Part shown: piece by piece, positions 7,688 to 13,422 of the stretch
How positions within the stretch are numbered: position 1 is the first letter of the stretch
How the letters are laid out: each line of letters begins with the position of its first letter
Assembly (NCBI GenBank): GCA_041487355.1
Contig: JBGPND010000142.1
Coordinates: 1-13,422 of the forward strand
Source: JAMXLO01 sp041487355
GTDB taxonomy: Bacteria; Pseudomonadota; Alphaproteobacteria; Acetobacterales; Acetobacteraceae
Direction of reading: 5' to 3'
DNA length: 13,422 bases
Notes under the pieces: model-generated
What the model was told of the DNA's origin: nothing
The model's input: only the letters and a program-made list of their open reading frames with translations
Databases searched by the model: none
Program-made: the position numbers and the translations under genes

Positions 7688-8521
7688 ATGTCGTCCACCT
7701 TCGATCCCAAGACGGCGCCGGCATCGGGGTTCGCGGCGCACAACGCGGATGCATACGAGCGGGTCATGGGGCGCTGGAGCCGGCGATTGGCGCCGCTGCT
7801 GATCCGCTTTGGCGGTCTCGCCGACGGCGACCGGGTGCTCGACGTCGGCTGCGGCACCGGTAGCCTGAGCTTCGCGCTGCCGGAGACGGCGAACATCGCC
7901 GCCGTGACCGGCATCGACCAGGCCGAGGTGTATGTCGCGTTCGCCCGTAGCCGCGCCGACAATCCACGCTTCAGCTTCCAGCAGGCGGATGCCCGTGCGC
8001 TGCCGTTTCCCGCAGCGTCGTTCGATCGGGCGTTCTCGATGCTGGTTCTGCAATTCATTCCCGACGCAGACCGCGCGGTAGCCGAGATGTGCCGCGTCGT
8101 GCGGCCCGGCGGCAGCGTCACGGCCGCGGTGTGGGACTCGTTCGGCGGCGTGTCGCATCAGCGATTGATGTGGGATACCGCCGCCGTGCTCGATCCGTCT
8201 GCCGCCCGGCCAAGATCGCTGTTCCGCGCCCTGAACGCACCCGACGAGATGGCCTCGTTGTGGCGCCGGCTCGGCCTGCGCGACGTGGAGCAGACCAGCC
8301 TGACCATCCGCATGGATTTCGCCTCCTTCGAGGACTATTGGCAGCCGTTCACCACCGGGGAAGGCGGCACCGGCGAGTTCATGGCCAGCCTGTCCGATGC
8401 GGCGCTGGCGACGCTGCGCGAGCATGTGCAGCGCGGCTACCTATCGAACCGGCCGGACGGCCCGCGCTCCTTTGCCGCCACCGCTTGGGCCTGTCGCGGC
8501 ACGGTGGCGACGGGGGCTTGA
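7688..8521 (+). CDS. Class I SAM-dependent methyltransferase
   Basis: This 277-aa protein has a Methyltransf_11/UbiE-like Rossmann fold. SAM motif I VLDVGCGTG is at 50-58, and D77 (GIDQAE) ends strand 2 for the ribose. ADARALPFPAASFD at about 100-113 is motif II-like, and RVVRPGGSVTAAVW at 136-149 is the post-motif segment. The N-terminal AAHNADAYERVMGRWSRRLA helix is typical of small-molecule or ubiquinone-type C/O-methyltransferases. AAGGAG at 7673-7678, overlapping the stop of the preceding GMC gene, fixes the ATG. It is sandwiched between two GMC paralogs and is surely cotranscribed with the first. The target could be the product of a GMC enzyme, but sequence alone does not identify it. 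Confidence 0.9.
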   Translation: MSSTFDPKTAPASGFAAHNADAYERVMGRWSRRLAPLLIRFGGLADGDRVLDVGCGTGSLSFALPETANIAAVTGIDQAEVYVAFARSRADNPRFSFQQADARALPFPAASFDRAFSMLVLQFIPDADRAVAEMCRVVRPGGSVTAAVWDSFGGVSHQRLMWDTAAVLDPSAARPRSLFRALNAPDEMASLWRRLGLRDVEQTSLTIRMDFASFEDYWQPFTTGEGGTGEFMASLSDAALATLREHVQRGYLSNRPDGPRSFAATAWACRGTVATGA

Positions 8522-8583
8522 GGCTACGATGCCTGCCGCGCAATCTCCCGGTCGATCGAACGACGACAACAGGGGGAAACAGC

Positions 8584-10206
8584 ATGGTCGGCCAGCAGGA
8601 CGTGATCGAGGCAGACTTCGTCGTGGTGGGCGCCGGCTCCGCCGGCTGCGTCATGGCCACACGGCTGTCCGAGGACCCCGCAACACGCGTCGTGCTGCTG
8701 GAAGCCGGCGGCGAGGACCGCAACCGCTGGATTCACATCCCGCTTGGCTATGGCAAGACCTTTGCCGATGCCTCGGTGAACTGGTGCTACGAAGCCGAGC
8801 CCGATCCGGGTGCCAACGGCCGGCGCATCTTCTGGCCGCGCGGCAAGGTGCTCGGCGGTTCGTCCAGCATCAACGGCATGGTCTATATCCGCGGCCAGCA
8901 CGAGGATTTCGACCTGTGGCGGCAGTTCGGCAACACCGGCTGGTCATCGTCCGACGTGCTGCCCTACTTCAAGCGCGCCGAACACCAGACCCGCGGCGCG
9001 GACGAGTTTCACAGCACCGGCGGCCCGCTCTGCGTGTCCGACACGACCGAGCACCACCCGATCTGCGAGGCTTTCATCGAAGGTGCAATGGAACTCGGCT
9101 ATCCGCGTAACGACGACTTCAACGGCGCGCGCCAGGAAGGTGTCGGCTATCATCAGACCACCACGCGCAATGGCAAGCGCTGTTCCACCGCGGTCGGCTA
9201 TCTGCACCCGGTCCGTCAGCGGCCCAACCTGCGCGTCGTCACCGGCGCGCTGGCGGAGAAGATCCTGTTCGAGGGCAAGCGCGCGGTCGGCGTGGCATTC
9301 CGCGAACATGGCCAGCCGCGCACTGTGCGCGCCGCACGCGAGGTGATCCTGTGCGGCGGCGCGGTGAATTCGCCACAGCTCCTGCTGCTGTCCGGCGTCG
9401 GTCCGCAGGATCAGCTCGCACAGTTCGGCATAGCGGTTGTGCACCATCTGCCAGGCGTCGGCCAGAGCCTGCAGGATCACTATTCGGCGCCCGTCAAGCT
9501 GAAGTGCCGTCTGCCGATCACGGTCAACGACGTGATGCAGAGCAACCTGAAGAAGCTGAAGGTGGGGCTGCAGTACTACCTGTTCCGCAGCGGGCCGCTA
9601 ACCATGGCGGCCGGCCCGGCCGCGCTGTTCGTGCGCACGCGTGAGGAGCTTGCCTCGCCGGATGTCAAGATATCGGTGGCGCCGTTCAGTTCCGACAAGC
9701 TGCAGGATGGGCTGCATCCCTGGTCCGGCTTCGGGCTGACCGTCTATCAGCTCCGCCCCGAAAGCCGCGGTGAGATCAGGCTGAAATCCGCGAACCCGTC
9801 CGATCCGCCGGCAATGTTCCCGAACTACCTGGCCACCGAGACCGACCGCCGCGCCATCGTCGATGGCCTGAAGATCGGCCGGCGCATCCTCGCCACGCCG
9901 CACATGCAGCATTTCATCACCGAGGAATACCAGCCCGGTTCCGCGGTGAAGACCGACGAGCAGCTTCTGGAACACGCGCGGAACACCGGCGGCACGGTGT
10001 TTCATCCAACCAGCACGTGCAAGATGGGCGCCGATCCCATGGCGGTGGTGGATCCCGAACTGCGCGTGTACGGCATCGAGGGCCTGCGCGTGGTGGACGC
10101 GTCGATCATGCCCACCGTGATATCCGGCAACACCAATGCCGCGACGATCATGATCGGCGAGAAGGCCGCGGATCTGGTGCGGCAGGAACTGCGAATGGCG
10201 GCATGA
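8584..10206 (+). CDS. GMC family oxidoreductase (choline dehydrogenase-like), paralog B
   Basis: This second FAD-dependent GMC oxidoreductase is exactly 540 aa and aligns with paralog A end to end without gaps, by eye about 70-75% identical. It keeps the FAD motif GAGSAG, signature GKVLGGSSSING, GAVNSPQLLLLSGVG, catalytic-type H474 (FHPTSTCKMG) and N518 (SGNTNAATIM). Differences cluster around residues 310-375, the part expected to shape the substrate pocket, suggesting related but different alcohol substrates. The frame is open far upstream to 8089, but that would cover the methyltransferase gene. The ATG at 8584 has AGGGGGAAA upstream and matches the start of paralog A. A 62-bp gap separates it from the methyltransferase, so it is likely in the same operon. 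Confidence 0.94.
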   Translation: MVGQQDVIEADFVVVGAGSAGCVMATRLSEDPATRVVLLEAGGEDRNRWIHIPLGYGKTFADASVNWCYEAEPDPGANGRRIFWPRGKVLGGSSSINGMVYIRGQHEDFDLWRQFGNTGWSSSDVLPYFKRAEHQTRGADEFHSTGGPLCVSDTTEHHPICEAFIEGAMELGYPRNDDFNGARQEGVGYHQTTTRNGKRCSTAVGYLHPVRQRPNLRVVTGALAEKILFEGKRAVGVAFREHGQPRTVRAAREVILCGGAVNSPQLLLLSGVGPQDQLAQFGIAVVHHLPGVGQSLQDHYSAPVKLKCRLPITVNDVMQSNLKKLKVGLQYYLFRSGPLTMAAGPAALFVRTREELASPDVKISVAPFSSDKLQDGLHPWSGFGLTVYQLRPESRGEIRLKSANPSDPPAMFPNYLATETDRRAIVDGLKIGRRILATPHMQHFITEEYQPGSAVKTDEQLLEHARNTGGTVFHPTSTCKMGADPMAVVDPELRVYGIEGLRVVDASIMPTVISGNTNAATIMIGEKAADLVRQELRMAA

Positions 10207-10226
10207 TGACACACGCTGCTGCCGCT

Positions 10227-10365
10227 GTACACCTCTTCCGCGTGCGGAAGAGGTCGCCGCGCGCATGCGCGGCGGGTGAGGGTGCAAGAGAATCCGTGCC
10301 TATCGCGGCACCCTCTCCCACCGCGCCTTGCGCGGTGACCTCTCCCGCACGCGGGCGAGGTGTAC
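10227..10365. repeat. 139-bp compound palindromic repeat
   Basis: The outer ends are GTACACCT and AGGTGTAC, and the whole element is a long imperfect palindrome. The left arm through GGTGAGGGTGC matches the complement of the right arm from GCACCCTCTCCCACC. Nested hairpins include a perfect 10-bp stem at 10232-10253 (CCTCTTCCGC/GCGGAAGAGG), GCCGCGC/GCGCGGC just after it, CCGCGC/GCGCGG at 10321-10335, and ACCTC..CCCGC/GCGGG..GAGGT at 10338-10361. This resembles a family of intergenic repeats frequent in alphaproteobacteria. It fills nearly all of the gap between GMC paralog B and the PLP enzyme and may reduce read-through or stabilise mRNA. Confidence 0.8.
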
Positions 10366-10367
10366 TC

Positions 10368-10385
10368 ATGGCGCCGCTTCGATGA
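10368..10385 (+). promoter_or_regulatory. Possible five-codon leader ORF (MAPLR) coupled to the PLP-enzyme gene
   Basis: ATG at 10368 opens a five-codon frame, MAPLR, ending with TGA at 10383-10385. GAGG at 10357-10360 lies 7 nt before this ATG, an ideal distance. The same GAGG is 21 nt from the ATG of the PLP enzyme (10382), which has no better site of its own. The leader stop overlaps that ATG (ATGA), so ribosomes could terminate and reinitiate. The GAGG is part of the right end of the palindromic repeat. The arrangement is seen directly; a function for it is inference. Confidence 0.35.
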
Positions 10386-11545
10386 GTGTCTACCAGCGCT
10401 TCGGCGTTCCGACGGTCATCAACGCCTGCGGCACGGTCACGCGGCTGTCGGGCGGACGCATGCATCCGGAAGTTGCAGCCGCGATGGCCGCAGCCTCGAG
10501 CGAATGCGTCGACATGGTCGCATTGCAGGCAGGCGCCTCACGCGTCATCACACGAATTACCGGCGCCCAGGCCGGCATCGTCACGTCGGGCGCGTCCGCC
10601 GGGGTGCTGCTCGGCGCGGCCGCGTGCCTGGCGGGGCTCGATCCGGCACGGATGAACCGCCTTCCCGAGGTTGCCGACGGGCGCAATGAGTTCATCGTCG
10701 TGCGCAGCCAGCGCAACATGTATGACCGCGCCGTCGTGGTGGCCGGCGGCCGCATCGTCGAGGTCGGCATTCCCGACCGCTACTCCGGCCCGGGCGTGCG
10801 TGATGCCGCTGCCTGGGAGATCGCCGCGGCGATCACACCGGACACCGCTGCCATCTACTATCTCGCGCATCCACAATCGCTGCCGCCTCTGGTGGAAGTC
10901 GCCGCCGTGGCGCGCGAGCATGGCATCCCGCTGCTGGTCGACGCCGCCGCGCAACTGCCGCCGGCGCACAATCTGCGCCGCTTTCTCGAACAGGGCGCCG
11001 ATCTCGTCGCGTTCAGCGGCGGCAAGGCGATCGGCGGCCCGCAGGCCTCGGGGATCCTGTGCGGTCGCGCGGATCTGGTCGCTTCGGCGCTGCTGCAGAT
11101 GCTGGACCTGGATGTGTTCCCGGACATCTGGCAGGCGCCGGCGGAGTTCGCGCCGCTGCGCCAGCTACCCGGCCTGCCGCGGCACGGCATCGGCCGGTCA
11201 TGCAAGGTGGGAAAAGAGGAGATCATCGGCCTGCTCGTCGCACTGGAACGCTTCGTCGCCGGCGAGGAGGATGCGCGAAGCACCCCCTGGCGACAGACGC
11301 TGGAGGAGATCGTCGCTGCCGCCGGTCCCGTACGGGGCATGAACCTGCGCATCCTGGATCGGTCGGTGCCACTGCTCGAGGTAAGGACCGACGATGCCGA
11401 TGCTCTGGCGGCACGGCTGGCCTCGGGCTCTCCGCCGATCCTCTGTTCGCTCGCGCGCCGCCACGAAAATGTGCTGCTGTTCTCGCCGGTGTCGCTCGCG
11501 CCAGAGCATGCCCGCACCATTGGCGAACGCCTGCGCGCCAACTGA
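10382..11545 (+). CDS. SelA-like PLP-dependent enzyme (D-glucosaminate-6-phosphate ammonia-lyase/aminotransferase-fold type)
   Basis: This 387-aa fold-type I PLP enzyme is related to selenocysteine synthase (SelA) and DgaE-type ammonia-lyases. INACGTVT lies near residue 13. A phosphate-cup region TSGASAG is at 69-74. D187 (LLVDAAAQ) is placed to bind the pyridine nitrogen, and K215 in FSGGKAIGGPQASG is the Schiff-base lysine. C-terminal small-domain segments follow. SelA itself is longer and works with SelB/SelD, none of which are here, so selenium transfer is unlikely. A lyase, racemase or aldolase acting on an amino acid or amino sugar is more plausible. The ATG at 10382 is chosen because family similarity begins at SVYQRFGVPTVIN; a TTG at 10328 would place 18 repeat-encoded residues in front. 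An M81 hydrolase follows 15 bp later. Confidence 0.85.
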   Translation: MSVYQRFGVPTVINACGTVTRLSGGRMHPEVAAAMAAASSECVDMVALQAGASRVITRITGAQAGIVTSGASAGVLLGAAACLAGLDPARMNRLPEVADGRNEFIVVRSQRNMYDRAVVVAGGRIVEVGIPDRYSGPGVRDAAAWEIAAAITPDTAAIYYLAHPQSLPPLVEVAAVAREHGIPLLVDAAAQLPPAHNLRRFLEQGADLVAFSGGKAIGGPQASGILCGRADLVASALLQMLDLDVFPDIWQAPAEFAPLRQLPGLPRHGIGRSCKVGKEEIIGLLVALERFVAGEEDARSTPWRQTLEEIVAAAGPVRGMNLRILDRSVPLLEVRTDDADALAARLASGSPPILCSLARRHENVLLFSPVSLAPEHARTIGERLRAN

Positions 11546-11560
11546 ACGAAGGAACTCGCC

Positions 11561-13030
11561 ATGCGCCTGTTCAGCGCCACCATCGCCACCGAGACCAACA
11601 CCTTCTCGCCGCTGCCGACCAGTCTCGATGCCTACAAGGAGAGTGTGTTTCTCCGCCCAGGCGAGCACCCCACGGACGCTCCGCGCATGTGCACCGCGCC
11701 GTTGTTCGTCGCGCGCCGCCGGGCCGCCGCCGAGGGCTTCACGCTGATCGAGGGAAGTTGCTTCGCCGCCAGCCCCGCCGGCACCACGAACCGCGCCGAC
11801 TATGAGTTCATGCGCGACGAGATTTTGGCGCAGCTCAAGGCCGCGCTGCCGCTCGACGGCGTGCTGTTCGGCCTGCATGGCGCCATGGTCGCACACGGCT
11901 ACGACGATGTGGAAGGCGACGTGCTGGAACGCGCGCGCGCCATCGTCGGGCCGAACTGCGTCATCGGCGTCGAGCTCGATCCGCACTGCCATCTCACGGT
12001 CAGGCGCGTGAAGCTTGCCGACATCACCATCCTCTACAAGGAATTCCCCCACACGGACGTGGTGGAGCGCGCCGAGGACCTGCTGACGCTGGTGCTGCGC
12101 ACGATCCGCAAGCAGGTCAGGCCGACCACATCGCTGTACGACTGCCGGCAGATCGGCAGCTATCCGACCACGCTGCCGCTGATGCGCGCCTTCGTGGACA
12201 AGACCGCGGCGATGGAGGGCAAGGATGGCGTGCTTTCCGTCTCCATCGGCCACTGCTTCCCGTACGCCGACGTGCCCGAACTCACCGGCCGCATCCTGGT
12301 GATCACGGACAACGACAAGGCGAAGGCCGATCGGCTGGCCAGCGAGATCGGCCAGGAGTTCATCGCCATGCGCGGCCGCACGGCGCCCGATTACCTGGAA
12401 GCCGACGAGGGCATCACGGTTGCGCTGGCGTTCAACGGCAGCCCGGTGGTGATGGCGGATCCGGCCGACAATGCCGGCGGCGGCGCACCGACCGACAACA
12501 CCACCATTTTGCGCCGCCTGATGGAACGCAACGTGCACAGCGCCGCGCTCGGCCCGATCTGGGACCCGATCGCCGTGCGTCTCTGCTTCGACGCAGGCCT
12601 CGCGGCCAGTTTCCCGCTGCGCTTCGGCGGCAAGATCGGCCCCGCTTCGGGCCAGCCGGTGGATGCGATGGTCAGCGTGACCGGCCTGAAGCGCGACTGC
12701 TGGCAGAGCTTCGGCCCCACCCAGGTGCCGCTTGGCGATTGTGCCGCCATCAAGGTCGGCGGCGTCGAGGTGGTGCTGATTTCCAACCGCACGCAGGCGC
12801 TCGGGCTCGAATTGTTCCGCAACCTCGGCATCGAGCCGACCGATCGCAAGCTGGTGGTGGTGAAGTCGACCAATCACTTCATGGCAGCGTTCGGGCCGAT
12901 CGCACGGAAGGTGATCTATGTCGATTCCGATGGCCCGCTCAGCCGCGACTACCGGAAGATCGCCTACACCAAAGTTCAGCGGCCGATCTGGCCGTTGGAC
13001 GAGAGCACCTCGCCGGGACTGATCGCGTGA
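11561..13030 (+). CDS. M81 family metallopeptidase (MlrC-like)
   Basis: This 489-aa protein belongs to the M81/DUF1485 family, whose founding member MlrC (microcystinase) hydrolyses a linear peptide in microcystin breakdown. Most members, however, sit in unrelated small-molecule operons. Visible motifs are ATETNTFSP at 9-17, LHGAMVAHGYDDVEGD at 105-120, ELDPHCHLT at 138-146, HTDVVERAED at 164-173, HCFPYADVP at 231-239, and ADPADNAGGG at 299-308. D140, H142 and H164 are likely metal ligands, with E170 nearby. No signal peptide is present, so it is cytoplasmic. AAGGA 7 nt before the ATG and a 15-bp gap after the PLP enzyme indicate one transcriptional unit. Its likely role is cleavage of an amide or peptide bond in the compound handled by the locus. 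No mlrA, mlrB or mlrD relatives are present. Confidence 0.9.
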   Translation: MRLFSATIATETNTFSPLPTSLDAYKESVFLRPGEHPTDAPRMCTAPLFVARRRAAAEGFTLIEGSCFAASPAGTTNRADYEFMRDEILAQLKAALPLDGVLFGLHGAMVAHGYDDVEGDVLERARAIVGPNCVIGVELDPHCHLTVRRVKLADITILYKEFPHTDVVERAEDLLTLVLRTIRKQVRPTTSLYDCRQIGSYPTTLPLMRAFVDKTAAMEGKDGVLSVSIGHCFPYADVPELTGRILVITDNDKAKADRLASEIGQEFIAMRGRTAPDYLEADEGITVALAFNGSPVVMADPADNAGGGAPTDNTTILRRLMERNVHSAALGPIWDPIAVRLCFDAGLAASFPLRFGGKIGPASGQPVDAMVSVTGLKRDCWQSFGPTQVPLGDCAAIKVGGVEVVLISNRTQALGLELFRNLGIEPTDRKLVVVKSTNHFMAAFGPIARKVIYVDSDGPLSRDYRKIAYTKVQRPIWPLDESTSPGLIA

Positions 13031-13116
13031 GGAATTGGTGCCGATCCGCTTGTGGTGCCCTGAATTCCGCGCCAAAAAAAGTTGAGTTCCCCGTTGGTCC
13101 TGAAGAATCAGGGAGA

Positions 13117-13161
13117 TAGTCTGGGTTTGCGAATCACAAACGATCACCAACGGGGTGCAGG
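13117..13161 (+). promoter_or_regulatory. Possible transposase leader with RBS-sequestering inverted repeat
   Basis: CCCCGTTGGT at 13089-13098 and ACCAACGGGG at 13146-13155 are perfect 10-bp inverted repeats. The right arm covers positions -16 to -7 before the transposase ATG and includes the only G-rich candidate ribosome binding site. A weak promoter could be TTGGTC (13094-13099), then 17 bp, then TAGTCT (13117-13122). RNA from it would lack the left arm, whereas read-through RNA would contain both arms and fold. The repeat is certain; promoter and function are tentative. Confidence 0.35.
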
Positions 13162-13422
13162 ATGCTGCCACAAGGCGTGCTGGGGTTCCAGTATGAGGCG
13201 GAGCGTTCGCGCGGTGGCCTGACATCGCTGGCGGGTTTGCCGCTGTATCTGGACCTGGTTCACAGCAGCGGGCTGGCGGCGGCGATCCGCCGGCACGTAC
13301 AGGTTGCCGGCCGACAAGGGTGGCTGGACATCCAGATGGTGCTGGCGGTGATTTTCCTGAACCTGGCTGGCGGCGACTGCGTGGAGGATCTGGAGCGGCT
13401 GGAGCAGGACAGCGGGTTCGCG
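13162..13422 (+). CDS. IS1380 family transposase, N-terminal part (truncated by window edge)
   Basis: The first 87 codons are visible, and the frame is open at the window end. The N-terminus, with MLPQGVLGFQYEAE, LTSLAGLPLYLDLV, GWLDIQMVLAVIFLNLAGGD and CVEDLERLEQD, is characteristic of IS1380 transposases, DDE enzymes that typically target TTAA-like sites. The catalytic acidic residues lie downstream, outside the window, so whether the copy is intact is unknown. The ATG at 13162 is preceded by GGGG-TGC-AGG, a modest ribosome binding site inside an inverted repeat. Confidence 0.85.
   Translation, partial: MLPQGVLGFQYEAERSRGGLTSLAGLPLYLDLVHSSGLAAAIRRHVQVAGRQGWLDIQMVLAVIFLNLAGGDCVEDLERLEQDSGFA

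Larger units (their letters stand above)
13059..13422 (+). mobile_element. IS1380-family insertion sequence, 5' part (runs off window)
   Basis: An IS1380-type transposase frame begins at 13162 and continues past the end. Upstream non-coding sequence starts about 28 bp after the M81 stop with CCTGAATTCCGCGCC, which I take as the probable left terminal repeat because family members usually begin with CC. The right end is outside the window, so the terminal repeat and target duplication cannot be confirmed. The exact left boundary is therefore approximate. The element sits just downstream of the operon, without breaking a gene seen here. Confidence 0.6.

Noticed and set aside
5939..8425. Very long minus-strand open frame (828 codons) opposite the GMC and methyltransferase genes
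   Set aside because: It is an antisense shadow created by high GC and codon bias. Its translation is Arg/His/Ala/Gly-rich with no domain, and the plus strand has well-supported genes with ribosome binding sites.
10227..10365. CRISPR array or structured RNA gene
   Set aside because: There are no regularly spaced direct repeats with unique spacers. The pattern is a single compound palindrome, best read as an intergenic repeat.
10382..11545. Selenocysteine synthase (selA) function
   Set aside because: The protein is shorter than SelA, and no selB, selD or tRNA-Sec is present. Resemblance is at the level of the PLP fold and lysine motif.
11561..13030. Microcystin degradation (mlr) cluster
   Set aside because: Only the M81 family is shared. 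No mlrA-type protease, mlrB or mlrD is present, and the neighbours are oxidoreductases.
11198..13225. Long minus-strand open frame (675 codons) opposite the M81 gene
   Set aside because: It is low-complexity, His/Arg/Gly-rich, without motifs, crosses the IS boundary and opposes a clear M81 gene.

Overview
The window is GC-rich DNA (by eye well above 60% G+C) with dense, Shine-Dalgarno-led genes and short intergenic gaps. GC-rich palindromic repeats of the 'GTCATGGCCGGGC' kind sit between genes, and an IS1380-type transposase begins at the right edge. This fits an alphaproteobacterium, plausibly Rhodospirillales/Acetobacteraceae. That assignment is an inference from style, because no marker gene is present.

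Left block (1-4803, minus strand). A tight operon reads right to left: a fused two-domain ABC permease, its ATPase, a secreted solute-binding protein and an SDR oxidoreductase. Junctions are overlapping or only a few bases apart. The transporter has the architecture of the iron(III)/organic-anion importers (FbpABC-like), but its binding protein lacks an obvious tandem-tyrosine iron site, so the substrate is open. A 97-bp divergent promoter region (4804-4900) with a 14-bp inverted repeat separates this operon from the plus-strand genes.

Middle block (4901-10206, plus strand). A luciferase-like flavin monooxygenase is followed by an 88-bp palindromic repeat. Then come two gap-free, equal-length GMC oxidoreductase paralogs (540 aa each) with a class I SAM-dependent methyltransferase between them.

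Right block (10207-13030, plus strand). A 139-bp compound palindrome lies just upstream of a SelA/D-glucosaminate-6-phosphate-ammonia-lyase-like PLP enzyme. That gene may be translationally coupled to a five-codon leader ORF. An M81 (MlrC-like) metallohydrolase follows 15 bp later. The 5' end of an IS1380-type element begins about 30 bp after it and runs off the window.

Taken together, this looks like an uptake-and-catabolism locus: import of a small organic solute, then oxidation by flavin and NAD(P) enzymes (LLM, two GMC, SDR), with a PLP lyase-like enzyme and a metal-dependent amide hydrolase for an amino- or amide-containing compound. No single known pathway matches this gene set as far as I can tell, so the substrate and order of steps are inference. 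No RNA genes, CRISPR array or replication origin were seen.
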